A DNA stretch of 64,000 nucleotides from Bactericera cockerelli (GCA_024516035.1 CM044955.1:42928574-42992573), one strand, 5' to 3'; counted from the first letter of the stretch, positions 40,401 to 47,805 are shown. The notes: generated by a model not told the origin, from the sequence alone. Program-made: numbers and translations.

Positions 40401-41118
40401 CTTAAATGTGAAGCAGCGACCAGTGGCAGAATCTTAGGCAAAAAAATAATACAAGATATTGTAAATTAAAGTGGTAAAGTCCTATGATTCTGCGCTACCC
40501 ACTAAAATTGTGACATAATAACACAAAGAAAAAGCATTATTATATTATTATATATTTATGTATCTGAACTATATCTCCATGTATTTTAAATATATATTTA
40601 TATATATATATTAATATCAAATAAACATGGGTTTACCCCGTCAATTTATGAAAATTAAAAATTAAATTCTGATCCCCCTTCTCCACAGGTACGACAACCA
40701 GAGCATGAGTGGGAATGAGAAGCTGAGCGACGTGATCTTCAACAAGCTGAGCAGTGGCGCGGGCAGTGGCGGGGACACGCGGGGAACCCCCAGCAAGCAG
40801 ACTCTGCTGCCGCCCTCCTACGACAACTTTGACAGCTCCTTCCGCGGGTCTCTCAGCACACTCGTCGCGTCTGATGACGACCTGTCCAATCTGGACGGCC
40901 ACGGGCCCGTCCCCTCCTCCTACCTCAACACCATCACCTCCTACAACTATCTGCTCAACTCCTGGAGCCTGGGGGGGTCCAACTTTGAGAACCTGCTGCC
41001 CGTGTTCAAAGACATCGCCCAGTTACCCAACAACAACAACAACAACAGTGGCAGCAACAGTCACAACAACACGCTCACGTCACACGCGAGTAACAAATCT
41101 TCGGAGGAGTATGTGTGA
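1019..41118 (+). CDS. ft: fat (ft) atypical cadherin, 3' half of gene, 16 exons
   Basis: Giant cell-surface protocadherin. In flies Fat binds Dachsous on neighbouring cells and controls Hippo growth signalling and planar polarity. Proposed exons: 1019-1435, 4063-4281, 4686-5010, 24088-24268, 24533-28122, 28364-28678, 28923-30188, 30453-31065, 31524-31791, 35029-35313, 35773-35902, 36195-36430, 37248-37492, 38296-38480, 39419-39601, 40689-41118. All have AG/GT borders, and phases join in frame except at 28122/28364. Domain order is about 15 cadherin repeats, EGF x4, LamG, EGF, LamG, TM, cytoplasmic tail. Orthology to Drosophila Ft rather than Fat2/Kugelei rests on tail motifs I recognise: EHYDLENASSIAPSDIDIVY, DISGKPLQSALL, STSTDESGNDSFTCSEIEYD, FRGSLSTLVASDDD and terminal EEYV. 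The first ~19 cadherin repeats and the promoter lie upstream of the window. Eight single-base frameshifts between 25943 and 29510 need correcting before translation. Confidence 0.95.
1436..4062 (+). other. ft: fat intron, AT-rich
   Basis: 2.6-kb intron. It holds a 20-bp-arm perfect hairpin at 3481-3525 and otherwise AT-rich sequence in which I recognise no gene or repeat family. Its end, ctcctatctcag, is a good acceptor. Confidence 0.8.
3481..3525. repeat. perfect short palindrome, 20-bp arms
   Basis: Bases 3481-3500 are the exact reverse complement of 3506-3525, with a 5-base loop. It may be a hairpin MITE remnant; no second copy was noticed. Confidence 0.8.
4063..4281 (+). CDS. ft: fat exon: cadherin repeat core
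   Basis: Phase-0 exon of 73 codons starting VSATDLDDGINGRVRY and ending DTAT before gtaaga. It completes the middle of the repeat begun in the previous exon. LNYERKAQYSLTVQAED is the canonical cadherin strand F/G region. Confidence 0.93.
4282..4685 (+). other. ft: short fat intron
   Basis: 404-bp intron with no recognisable element. Confidence 0.8.
4686..5010 (+). CDS. ft: fat exon: cadherin repeat
   Basis: Starts VTILVSDINDNYPVF (the end of one repeat), then a repeat with a Gly/Gln-rich insertion (GGTNQQAGQGG) before GDLFRVNSTSGDIY and LDRENQAEYVLTLQAMDSG. Ends in phase 1 before gtgagt. The exon joins in frame to 24088 across a 19-kb intron. Confidence 0.92.
7310..7338. repeat. 11-bp-arm hairpin
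   Basis: GCTTCCTCAGG (7310-7320) pairs with CCTGAGGAAGC (7328-7338) over a 7-base loop. Confidence 0.6.
8973..9007. repeat. 12-bp-arm hairpin
   Basis: CCCAATTTAGAC (8973-8984) pairs with GTCTAAATTGGG (8996-9007). Confidence 0.6.
11757..11872 (+). repeat. dispersed ~115-bp repeat, copy 1
   Basis: The block beginning near AACGATGGTAGCTAGACAGTG and running past ATAATTGACAAGGGC is nearly identical to 48729-48841. Family unknown. Confidence 0.65.
19119..19740 (+). mobile_element. 5S-rRNA-derived SINE, interrupted
   Basis: 19119-19199 resembles the 5' part of arthropod 5S rRNA (GGCACGCTAAATACACCAG, then TTCAGTCGCTGAAGTTAAG). 19499-19550 resembles its 3' part (CTAGGACCTGGATGGGTGAC). About 300 bp of other repeat splits the two. 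A tail at 19545-19660 (GGTTAATTGGGGTGGCTGG) recurs at 35430-35535 and, reversed, at 61360-61460. This is a head-plus-tail SINE3-type arrangement. 5S identity is judged by eye. Confidence 0.6.
19195..19910. repeat. 63-bp inverted repeat pair around SINE nest
   Basis: 19195-19257 (GAAATAAGAAGGTGGGC onward) is the near-perfect reverse complement of 19846-19910. The pair brackets the tRNA-like SINE and the 3' half of the 5S-like SINE. It may be the ends of a non-autonomous DNA transposon. Confidence 0.6.
19263..19497 (+). mobile_element. tRNA-like SINE ending in TTA repeats
   Basis: Has a tRNA-shaped head: GCACTGG ... CCCAGTGC acceptor-like ends (19269-19351) and a GGTTCGAATCCC box B. A (TTA)n tail at 19471-19496 follows. 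The anticodon arm is malformed, so I do not call it a tRNA gene. It lies inside the split 5S-like SINE. Confidence 0.55.
23162..24046. mobile_element. 885-bp foldback (long-TIR) transposon
   Basis: Arms 23162-23554 and 23653-24046 are reverse complements over ~393 bp with few mismatches, around a 98-bp unique spacer. Ends are CAGGGTCTTCATAAAGTC ... GACCCTG, with TA on both sides (23160-23161, 24047-24048), as for Tc1/mariner-type insertions. No transposase. The right end is 41 bp from fat exon 24088, inside the region that normally holds the branch point and polypyrimidine tract. Confidence 0.9.
24088..24268 (+). CDS. ft: fat exon: cadherin repeat junction
   Basis: Completes the Gly codon split from 5010 and reads NPPLSGTGIVRILVQDVNDH, then SPEFERQSYSASVSENLPSG, ending LNAKIR. 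Acceptor gttgcag; donor AAG|gtaaga; phase 2 out. It has a DVNDHSPEF repeat end. Confidence 0.92.
24533..28122 (+). CDS. ft: fat large exon: about ten cadherin repeats, frameshifted
   Basis: One 3.6-kb exon. Repeat ends in order: DENDCTPKF, a degenerate LWPAHLFPVI, DANDNAPIL, DKNDNPPRF, DQNDNIPEF, IGTNTSPPKF, TGENRYSPIF, DINDNPPKF, TGVNEYYPKF, QDGNDPPEF and DINDHGPVL. The frame changes at 25943-25946 (extra C or two bases lost), 26572-26574 (G lost from a G run), ~26796 (extra C), 27170-27172 (G lost), 27237-27239 (G lost) and near 28116-28122 (phase does not meet the next exon). After each shift the protein resumes exactly where the cadherin pattern predicts. Third-codon positions look more AT-rich than in exons before and after. 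Confidence 0.9.
28364..28678 (+). CDS. ft: fat exon: last cadherin repeat end and linker
   Basis: Reads VSVEDSGMPKLRSQYTLLIDV, then a single-base loss at 28424-28427, then HDQNDSPSTPRSVHITVYAF and GRLPSGKIADVHPNDPDTSG, a membrane-proximal block I recognise from Drosophila Ft. Acceptor follows a CT microsatellite (28343-28360). Donor GATG|gtaaga, phase 1. Confidence 0.88.
28923..30188 (+). CDS. ft: fat exon: EGF domains 1-4 and start of LamG1
   Basis: A non-cadherin stretch (SSITLRVENLSGPRFLTHYY) leads to a dibasic RSKR at 29174-29185. Four EGF domains follow: C-x4-CENQGIC..., DPCSPNPCQAGGTC..., DACYDNPCRNGGSC..., DSCRPNPCLNGGLC.... The first laminin G domain begins near HGFSELSYLAF, with ITFATTKPNALLAYNYG. 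A single-base loss in the G-rich tract 29491-29510 (inside EGF2) throws the raw frame to a stop at 29534; restoring it gives EFQCLCPPLREGKFC. Donor GCGG|gtaagt. Confidence 0.92.
30453..31065 (+). CDS. ft: fat exon: LamG1 end, EGF5, LamG2 start
   Basis: Joins as GPAG|TLNFNNHPLYIGGLKS. LamG1 closes with VGCVHSVTINGRSLNLS. An EGF-like segment follows (CGSGQCVDLWSHVGCTC), then LamG2 begins with EGAFVEFTISDKHRRIHLLD. A second furin-like RSKR lies at 30907-30918. Ends FTSLE before gtaatt, phase 0. Confidence 0.93.
31066..31523 (+). other. ft: fat intron, AT-rich
   Basis: 458-bp intron; no element recognised. It ends in a short duplicated TAACCAAACCGTC motif before the acceptor (31483-31513). Confidence 0.7.
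31524..31791 (+). CDS. ft: fat exon: LamG2 core
   Basis: Reads LVNGHLLYVSQL ... WHTVSLDSHDRTLRLYLDGS ... VGVHDFLDPYLTHLSLGGV, the conserved core of the second laminin G domain of Ft. Ends in phase 1 before gtaagt and joins to 35029 as IQ|PFSGCLANFTVNGENQ across the LINE-containing intron. Confidence 0.93.
31880..34600 (-). mobile_element. 5'-truncated LINE (non-LTR retrotransposon)
   Basis: Lies antisense in the fat intron 31792-35028. On the - strand it contains the end of an AP-type endonuclease (FLSGDYNLSLATW, 34379-34579), a one-base frameshift near 34385, then a long reverse-transcriptase frame, ~340 bp of 3' UTR and a 3' tail of five ATTACC units (31880-31909 on the + strand). The endonuclease N-terminus is missing, so the copy is truncated at about 34600. 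The hexamer tail instead of poly(A) argues for the CR1/jockey-group side of the LINE tree. Clade not certain. Confidence 0.88.
32250..34388 (-). CDS. LINE reverse transcriptase ORF
   Basis: 712 codons. RT signatures in order: SAGPDGIPPIVLKN (~257-270), YRGVCIQSSIPKILDKLI (~316-333), HGFISKRSTVTNLL (~350-363), catalytic YTDVTKAFDRVD (~383-394), GVGQGSHVGPVLF (~441-453), catalytic FADD (472-475). The C-terminus has the RVQRKFFRY type of region. The first in-frame Met is not the natural start: the frame continues upstream from the endonuclease (LPNDRG then LFLDLLFTN) after a one-base shift. RT motifs look intact, which suggests a fairly recent insertion. Confidence 0.9.
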   Translation of the reverse strand: MFLDLLFTNVDQIVVSSPLDPLHNNSHHHNAFTFDVVTNQIECLPLDHEYYDFSNCDFSSFKSFLSDTNWDTILSLEDIDKVVSSFNDTLLRGIALFTPSKTFRPSSFPKWFSSSLKYLTREKKKAHLLYKISHLHSDYRKFSNLRARCKALSAQCYAEYIDKVNRRVQSDPKYFWRFSEESRKVSGFPQHMFFHDVSSSSSAETVDLFADSFSSVYLSSDLPVPQYPSLDALDFNFVSVTSKEVHQALSSLPPKTSAGPDGIPPIVLKNLATVLVHPITCIFNLSLSSGIFPSAWKSSFLFPIFKSGNRSDIANYRGVCIQSSIPKILDKLISQKLSFACKNFIAEEQHGFISKRSTVTNLLAYQHDILGAFQSGCSVHSVYTDVTKAFDRVDSKYLVSKLKSYGLGEQFLRWLTSYLKDRTQCVKIGSFISRPIHVASGVGQGSHVGPVLFSLFFNDLLDVIRNSQVLLFADDVKLYKAIKCIDDCIHLQEDVTRFSQWLLLNGLELSLHKCQVMKFSRCKEVNEEFSFTYTIQSVPLRWVSIVKDLGILFDQKLSFASHVSNLSMRCFRLLGYVNRNSKDLSSEAFYLLYVSLIRSLLEYGCVVWSPFYAVHNASIERVQRKFFRYFSFRHHQGISDMPSLSERRELADLHFLDKLVDGGIDCAKLLKLVSFDCHRRLRKNDTYYVNFCRTNYMFYAPINRMMRHANQL
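34790..34965 (-). mobile_element. tRNA-derived SINE (family D), copy 1
   Basis: Reverse-strand tRNA-like head at about 34880-34960: AGTAGCTTTATCGATAAGGC ... ACTTGTAACCTGGAGGTC ... GGTTCTAGTCC. The body toward 34790 matches 62095-62218. It resembles tRNA-Thr with TGT in the anticodon position, but is degraded. Confidence 0.6.
35029..35313 (+). CDS. ft: fat exon: LamG2 end and transmembrane helix
   Basis: Completes LamG2 (GCLANFTVNGENQPLNGSGS) and HHHGKISEGC. Then DPLSIG is followed by about 24 hydrophobic residues (35190-35261) and the basic stop-transfer FRLRRQQKEK. This fixes topology: everything upstream is extracellular and everything downstream cytoplasmic. Donor GGAG|gtgagt, phase 1. 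The open frame to 35363 is intron read-through. Confidence 0.94.
35314..35772 (+). other. ft: fat intron with SINE-tail fragment
   Basis: 459-bp intron. 35430-35535 (GTGAGATTAAGTGGGTAGCTGG onward) is a degraded tail of the 5S-headed SINE family seen at 19560-19660. Confidence 0.6.
35773..35902 (+). CDS. ft: fat exon: juxtamembrane cytoplasmic segment
   Basis: 43 codons, Gly/Ser-rich at first (STLVSGSGPGS), then RPGLHSEGQGFI and NRHHIVGPELLSK, matching the HHLVGPELL block of Drosophila Ft. Phase 1 in, phase 2 out. Confidence 0.9.
36195..36430 (+). CDS. ft: fat exon: conserved cytoplasmic block
   Basis: RFKDQDSDLQQATPRG, then QRPDIIEREVIG, then EHYDLENASSIAPSDIDIVY and HYKG. The last block is one of the most conserved parts of Ft tails and is the strongest evidence for orthology. 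Phase 2 in, phase 1 out. Confidence 0.95.
36431..37247 (+). other. ft: fat intron with tandem duplication at its 3' end
   Basis: 817-bp intron. 37001-37127 and 37128-37235 are two copies of the same ~127-bp segment (TATAGACCAGGTAAATTTAA in each), the second missing about 19 bases and ending about 12 bp before the acceptor. Confidence 0.75.
37248..37492 (+). CDS. ft: fat exon: Pro-rich cytoplasmic segment
   Basis: YREGANLRKYKATPP opens the exon and is conserved. A Pro/His-rich low-complexity middle (PHFPPHPRDSPRS) follows, then STPLARLSPSSELSQQ and PRILTLS, again conserved. Phase 0 out at gtgagt. Confidence 0.93.
37523..37708 (+). mobile_element. poly(A)-tailed retroposon (family E), copy 1
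   Basis: GGGTTGGGTGGAAGAGATTG ... CCTAATAAAGCTTAAAAAAA: a short unit ending in a canonical AATAAA signal and poly(A). Other copies: 39219-39390 (+), 51867-52035 (+), 38054-38212 (-), 60297-60803 (-). Confidence 0.75.
38054..38212 (-). mobile_element. retroposon family E, copy 2 (reverse)
   Basis: AGTAAGCTTTATTAGGTAG ... CCTGTGATAAT is the reverse complement of the family consensus. Same intron as copy 1, opposite orientation. Confidence 0.7.
38296..38480 (+). CDS. ft: fat exon: DISGKPLQSALL block
   Basis: DISGKPLQSALLATTSSS, GGVGKDHSERSLNSPVMSQL, then three tandem SQHLTSQ-type heptads. All but the heptads closely match Drosophila Ft. Phase 0 in, phase 2 out. Confidence 0.95.
38656..38790 (+). 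mobile_element. tRNA-like SINE fragment
   Basis: CCCGTGGTGTAACGGTTGTGACA ... CTGCCCGTAGTCC head; its start recurs at 58826-58990 (CATGGCGTAACGGTTGTGAC). Degraded relative to a functional tRNA. Confidence 0.55.
39219..39390 (+). mobile_element. retroposon family E, copy 3, next to acceptor
   Basis: Ends CCTAATAAAGCTTAAAAAAA at about 39390, only ~28 bp before the acceptor of the fat exon at 39419. It carries a sense-strand AATAAA signal inside the intron. Confidence 0.75.
39419..39601 (+). CDS. ft: fat exon: STSTDESGNDSF block
   Basis: RLNAARPRTSSLVSTLDAVS ... DDAASSTSTDESGND ... SFTCSEIE, conserved with Drosophila Ft. Acceptor ccttgcag; donor GA|gtgagt; phase 2 in and out. Confidence 0.95.
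40256..40545 (+). mobile_element. tRNA-derived SINE (family B), copy 1
   Basis: tRNA-like head GTGGCAGAGCGAGTTAGCGC with box B GGTTCGATTCCC (40313-40324), then a ~220-bp body. Nearly identical in reverse to 43599-43894. Sits in the last fat intron. Confidence 0.85.
40689..41118 (+). CDS. ft: fat terminal coding exon
   Basis: EYDNQSMSGNEKLSD ... YDNFDSSFRGSLSTLVASDD ... FENLLPVFKDIAQLP, an Asn run, and the C-terminus SSEEYV then TGA. The ENLLPVFKDIAQLP and EEYV ends match Drosophila Ft, which confirms the true stop. 91 bp covering the last ~21 codons plus stop is duplicated immediately downstream. Confidence 0.96.
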
Positions 41119-41234
41119 CGGCGGTGGCGGACACTTGGTGCACAGCAACAGTCACAACAACACGCTCACGTCACACGCGAGTAACAAATCTTCGGAGGAG
41201 TATGTGTGACGGCAGTGGCGGACACTTGGTGCAC
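41053..41234 (+). repeat. 91-bp tandem duplication of fat C-terminus
   Basis: 41053-41143 and 41144-41234 are almost identical (one difference noted, GGCGG versus GGCAG after the stop). Each contains SNSHNNTLTSHASNKSSEEY-V and a TGA. The unit is 91 bp, so copy 2 is out of the main frame and lies in the 3' UTR. Confidence 0.92.
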
Positions 41235-42650
41235 GGGCCAGGACATGAATCGCATATTCGCATGCAACAGCGGAATTCGTTAACTCTTCATGAATTTGAT
41301 GATATTTTTGAATCGAAATCTCCATGACAACAACAATTAATTTATCATCTGTCAGAATCATAATCAATGTAAGTACTCGAAACAAACCTTGTGATTTCAT
41401 TTATTTCAAAGAAGGTTTGTGAATTTCGCTCTAAATGTAAAAGACGATACAATTTTATTGATCCATCCGGTAGAACAGTGAATATACATTATGACGAAAA
41501 AAAACCAATATGATCAAGTTTTAAGTTTTATGGTCATTTAGATTCTAACAGATGTTTCACCTTTCCAATGCTTACACTTGAAATTTTAAATACTACTGCA
41601 AATTTGTCTCATTAAAACAGTTGAATTATATTCACTGCTTTATCCGATGGATGATTTATTTTTGCATGTTCTGGAACCTTTTACTAGAACCATGGTTATT
41701 AATAGTCTATCTTTTAATTGTTTTGGACATGTGAAACGGAACTAAATACTTTTTAAGACGTTTTCTTCAAAGAAAAATCTGAAAAGACTGTTAGGTAAAA
41801 ATAAGACTATTTACCCAGCCATATAATTCTATCCAGAATAGATTTTGTAAGTTAGTGATTGTTTAGTTGATTAACTTATTTATTAGATTATTTTTTTAAA
41901 TTATTATTTGTGTAATGAAATTACTCAAATGTGTTGTTCTAGTCGATTTTTTTACATAAAACTATTTTTGTAAATGTATTGTTTTTATTTTTGTACACTT
42001 TTAAATTACATGTTGTACAGCTTAGTTATCAATTATTTTCATAATTTGTATAATATTAAGTAAAAGATAATGGTACATTATTTTTTTTTTTTAATTATTC
42101 AAAGGCCATCTTAACATTGGTTATTGAATAAGTGACGTTACGTCTTTAATTTGCCACAGTGAAATTATTTTCTTTGAGATGATAACTACAGAGATTAAAT
42201 AATATAAAATAATGAGTCAAAATTCAGAGTATGTGTGGCAAGAAATATAAATGTAAATTTTGAAAGTGTTCAATAGACGTTATTGTTGTAAAATAAATTT
42301 GTACAGAATGAGCAGTAGTGTTACAAATTCCAAGTGACAGTTAACCACCGAAAACTTTGTAAAGTTAGCTTCTAAGTTGGTGTGAAAATAAGTTTTAATA
42401 CTTCTTTAATTCATCATACGGAGTAATTAGGTCCATTCAGCATTATTAATATAAGAACTCAATGAACAAATTATTCACTAGATGGATAGATAGGACGTGA
42501 AAAAAACTTGGATTTTTCATTGTAATGTAAACTATGTTAGTTACCAACATTTCATGTATCTACTTGTTGTAAAAAAGTAATTTGTATTTGTATGTATTAT
42601 CTTTTGTCGTATAAATCAAAAATAAACTGTGAGTCTTAAATTTCTAGTTC
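41119..42650 (+). other. ft: probable fat 3' UTR
   Basis: AT-rich, no recognised gene. AATAAA signals at 42292-42297 and 42621-42626 are candidate cleavage signals. More AATAAA strings near 43115-43140 could also serve. The end point is inference. Confidence 0.5.
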
Positions 42651-43598
42651 ACATTGGTATCATGTAGTGCTCTTAAAAGTTACGCTGTTATTCTTGAAGA
42701 AAAGAACAAGTCTGATGTGTAAAAGCATCAATTCTTTCGACAGATTCTTCATGTTTATTAAATTTTATATTTCTGATTTTGATATTTACATAAGAAATCG
42801 CTAAAAGCACTCTTGCCTTAAGTGCCTACCAATGCGAACTTTAAATTATAAAAGAAAATACTCAGGCACTGTAGAAATGTAAAATTAATTTAGAAAGTTG
42901 TTTTTGTGATTTTTCCAAGCCTCCTTCCTCTCTACTTGTCTCGTATCCTAAATAATCCTCATCCTCTCTCTCTCTTTCCCGAGTTTCTCCTTGTCTATCT
43001 ATCCTATGTCTGTATTGCTATTTCCCTCTGAATTGCAACATGGACTGATTTTGTCAAAATTTGCCATTTATTTATATTTTCAAGATAAATACGAAACTGT
43101 AACAAGACTGTGTAATTAAATAAAATATTTTAAGAAATAAATATGAAAAATATTAAAAATTAAAAAATCATTTTTTTTTTTAATTCATCTTCATTTTCTT
43201 TTTAAACTAGGATTTCTAGGGGTTTGAGGAATGGAAACGAGCTATATTCTTCTTGTCAGTGCTCTATCGTGGCTCTTTGACTAAACTGTACAACTTGACA
43301 TATCTGATTTTACATATCTGTAGATGAACATTTCATATCGTCCCACTGGGGGACGTAAAACAGTTATAACGGTGCCAGCTTTGTCAGGTCAAACACAAAT
43401 CGTTGGCGCCCTTAACAGGGTTGCCGTTACGACGGGCAGCTATCTGGCCTTGAAATGTGAAAGTAGAAGTGCCAGAACCAAACAACTTCAACCATGAACA
43501 AGAGGTTCCCAATGCCGACCCAGTGGGTTTGGAAAAAGGCAAAGTGAAAGAAGAAGAAGCAGTTGACAATTTTATACCAATTCGGAACTATAGTAATA

Positions 43599-43894
43599 TA
43601 ATAATAATAATAATGCTTTTTCTTTGTGTTATTATGTCACAATTTTAGTGGGTAGCGCAGAATCATAGGACTTTACCACTTTAATTTACAATATCTTGTA
43701 TTATTTTTTTTGCCTAAGATTCTGCCACTGGTCGCTGCTTCACATTAAAGGAGCTACTCATTTTTCCTCACGAGGTATGAGTGGACCCCGAACATCCAAG
43801 TACAGAGCAGAAAAAATCCTCCCCCGCTGGGAATCGAACCCAGGTCACCATGTGTGCAATGCCTAGCGCGCTAACTCGCTCTGCCACAGTGACT
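43599..43894 (-). mobile_element. tRNA-derived SINE (family B), copy 2, with TSD
   Basis: Reverse-complement copy of 40256-40545. It is flanked by a perfect 12-bp target-site duplication ACTATAGTAATA (43587-43598 and 43895-43906), which is direct evidence of retroposition. Confidence 0.9.
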
Positions 43895-43906
43895 ACTATA
43901 GTAATA

Positions 43907-46900
43907 GTATCGGTATAAACAGAAAAGTGAGAAGTTGTATTAGATGTAATAATAATAATTCTTTTTTTACTGTACTGTATTCATGTCTATTGGCTTTTTA
44001 AATGAAAGTTTATCTAAAATGAACTGAAGAAGCCAAAGAAGGTAGAGAAAGAAAAACATAATCTTCTAGATTCAAACAAAAGATATTTGTTTATAATAGT
44101 AGGATATATTTTATTAATAAAATTTAATATTGGAGAAGAGAAAATAAACTGTACACTGGGATCGTGCAAGAAAAGCATAAACAAAATTCCAGCTTAAAAC
44201 GTAGAAATCACACAGTTGGCTCGCCAGTTTCAAAAAAAGAAACAATTATGCTATTATAATATTATACATCAACATCTCCACTTTTGATAAAACTGAAAAG
44301 TCTAAAGTTGGACTCAAATCCCAGGTCTACGAGTTGCTCTATCAATGTGAAGGGAATAGCTAGAGTATCTCTATCAATGTGAAGGGAATAGCTAGAATGC
44401 TTTTTTCCAAAAGATTATAATTTCATAGCCGTGAAACAACAGCTACTATAGATGCTTGTGGTCTATGTTGAAGCTTGCCCATCCCGTAGTATGTTTCCCC
44501 TCAGATGGAAGTTACACAATACCTCCCATTAGGCCGTTGGGTCTACACGAGCGCATCGGAAAGTGCGCTCGTGTTGATCTAGCACCTTAATGGGCTTACA
44601 AAAAACTGTAAATTAATTATAAATACATTTTTTTGTTGGATCTGGGGTTCGAACCCAGGATCTTGAGTATGGTAAGCGAGTACATTACTACTGAGCTAAT
44701 CGATGAGAAAGAGTTCAACTTCCAGCTTCTATTGAAATCGAGATTTACAAGGTTCAGACTTTCAATTCAAACATGCAAGTATTGCGTGTGCTTTGGAAAA
44801 TTTACAATGAACTACAACTTATTTGGTTTTGAATTTTGAGACAGTATAAGTCAAGGAAAAACGATTAGTTGGGAAAGAAGGAGCTAGAGGTATGTATCTA
44901 GATGTTATTCTATTAATTATTCTTGTATTGTCATTATGGAAGACTAGATAATGGATATCTAAAAAAATACCTAATTGAAAAAGAATGTCTAATTTGAAAA
45001 AGAGGTAAATTACGCTATCAAACAAACGTTTTACACATAATTATCATGTAATTTCATGTTTTTTTTTGCAGAAAATTGAAGGAATAATAATACACCTATG
45101 CTTATCTTTATCATATAATATCATAATAGAAAATCATATAATAATATTATATAATTTTCATGAAAACATAAAATCAAACTGGAAATGCAACATTGATTGA
45201 ATTTGATTTATTTATTTAAATAAAACAAATGTAATTAAGTTCATGTAAAAAATCGGTCTTATTTACTCAGATTTTTTTTTATTCCAAATCGGTCACCTTC
45301 CAGGAAATTAATGCTCATTTTACATAAACTGTAGAAAAGTACCAGTGGTCTCATGGGATTTTTTTCTGTGTGAAAATATCGGAAATTGAAAAACAAAATA
45401 TGAAAAGTGTAATATCACCGTTTACGAGCTTTTGGATATTTTTTTTTTTTTTTTTGACCAATTGCAATACTTTACAGGTAATAGAAAATACATATTATAT
45501 AAATGAAAGGAGGCATTGTCGGTAAGTTACTTGAGGGGAAAAAGTTTTATTTTATTTATTTGGAATAAGAAAGGGTGCTACAAGATTTTATGTTAAAAAT
45601 CTGCATATTCACCTCAAGTATTATGGTAGGTATTTGGCTGATTTGGGTAATCTATTTGGGTTTGAAAACGTAAATAAATAAATCTAGTTTCTATAGAAAC
45701 AAAGTGATAAACTAAATTAAACATAATATAAATTACAAATTAAATCTAAACAAATCATAATACAGATAAAAATAGCGAATATATAAAATAGCACAGTTTG
45801 ATGCATATCAAATATTATGTATGAAAGTGCAGATCAAACGAGTGCTCCAATTTAACTGTCAGTATAAGAAACAGTAAAAACACTAAGAACCTTTAAACAG
45901 TTAAAATTAGCGCCTCTATTATCATATATCCGCATCGAAAAAAATTGGAATAAAAAATAAAAATTATGAACATAAATCATATCACATGAGAATATAAGTA
46001 AAATAATTATGAAGTTTAACACAAATCGATTTTTCGGAGGAAATATTTCTTAAACGATATTCGAAGTAAGTATACTGAGATAAAAATCAGTAATTAAACT
46101 TCAACAAACATCTGCAATTCTTTATTATACTAAAACTATCATACCAGATCAACAAAATATAGGTCTACAGGTTCTATCATTGGAATGACAAGAAAGAGAC
46201 ACGAATAGATAGGTATAACCTATCAAAGTATAACTAGGAATGAAAAAGCGGGGGTTTCACATACCTATAATGAAAATTATATAGTTAGGCAGTTTTTAAA
46301 TTAATAATATTCAAAAACACATTACTTGTCAAGTAATGAGACTTTCTTTGGCAAAGTGTTTGTAAATATAACATTGTACTTTGTATTACCAGGGCAAGAG
46401 ACATTATATAATTTTGTAACAAGTCTTAAGCAATATTTTTTTTAAACTTCAAATTACTTATTCACAAAATTTCTTGATTTAAATCGTGGGTTTGAAAAGC
46501 CAAGTCTGGACAAAATATTGGCTCTTGGGTATCAACCTTTTCGTCACACTTAACAAAAGTTTCTATGATTTCATTGGACAAACATTGCTATGTGCCAGTA
46601 TACTGGCGTACTGTTCATAAATGTTGCAGCTAGTGTTAGTAAAGACTTGTTAAATCTCATATTGGTTCCAGCTTCAAACTCACCAGGAGCTCATTATCCT
46701 TCCAAGACATTAAAAAAAGATTCGGAACAAACTAGGAAAAATGGTCTGGCAAATTTCGTTTCAATACAAAACAAATAGAAAAACAAAGGTTTCAACATGA
46801 ACAGGAACTTATTCTATACTATGTCGGTCAGACAGAAAGGAAAAGGGGATTGTGCGATTCGCTATGGCACAACGAGAGATTCATAACCTCATCAACGAAA

Positions 46901-47600
46901 AGTATACGTTAGTCCATAATTAAACTAGTCATATCTTTCTCAGTCACGTTTCAAACATGGTCAATATCTAGTTCAAAGTCAAAGTTATAGTCAAAAACTT
47001 CGATTCTAGATCAAAATAGTTTCGATCCATTTTTTGTTCGAGGTCAAACACAAAATTTGTTTCAATTCCAAAATTAGTATAGGGACAATCTTGGTTTGAG
47101 TTGAAATATTCTTTGTGTATGTACCAAGTCCAAGTACTTGTCCAAACTAATATTACTTCAGTCAGAACCTCTTGATAACTTCAAAGCAACACTTTGTAGC
47201 CGCATAGGTATTTTTCTCCATGTTTGGAGTTTCGAAAAATCCTTATGGCACATATCAACCACACTTCTCTTAGAAGCCCTTCAAAACTTAGGAGAAGTAC
47301 CTTTGTATAAATGTTTCGTTATAAAGAAAATAAATAAATAAACTATTATTTAAAAAAAGGGAACCTTCAAATAAAATTTCGGCATTATAGGTGTTTACCG
47401 TTCTAGAAATACACCGCTCTGTCAGTGAATGAATGAGTCAGTGTTTCCAGTTTACATACTCGATATTATGTATAAACATTTGAAACTTGGTTCTCTATGG
47501 CCCAAATTAATTAACACCACTCAGGTGGAGACACTGTTACTATAGTATCTGATTTCAGGTATGAGATTGGCTGTTATCTTAGTGATAGCACAGTAACAGT
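43907..47600. other. intergenic spacer between convergent genes
   Basis: AT-rich. Apart from the SINE at 44424-44710, nothing is recognised. Short frames (e.g. 46590-46778, 47138-47341) have no domain. Confidence 0.7.
44424..44710 (-). mobile_element. tRNA-derived SINE (family A)
   Basis: Reverse copy: CATAGCCGTGAAACAACAGC ... through to a tRNA-like head at 44636-44705 with box B GGGTTCGAACCC in inverted form. Same family as 60423-60735. Confidence 0.75.
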
Positions 47601-47609
47601 CTCCGCTTT

Positions 47610-47790
47610 AGCGTTTTATTTATTTTCAAAGACCAGTGTTTCACAGCCTTTTTTGTTTCGTGCCATGAAACAGGAGGAGCTGTAGACGCTTGTGGTCTGT
47701 GTGGTAGCTTGCCCAACCCGAAGAATGCCTTTCCTCTGATGGGCTAGAAGTGACACACTACTTCCCATTTTTCGGGCCTATCAAGCCCAT
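47610..47790 (-). mobile_element. SINE family A fragment forming transporter 3' UTR
   Basis: On the - strand the SINE body starts ~16 nt after the transporter stop (GGAAGTAGTGTGTCACTTC ...) and ends CCTGTTTCATGGC ... AAAATAAATAAAA (47614-47626). Its tail gives two overlapping AATAAA signals in the gene's sense direction. The tRNA head is absent. Confidence 0.75.
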
Positions 47791-47805
47791 AAAACAAGTT
47801 CTTGT

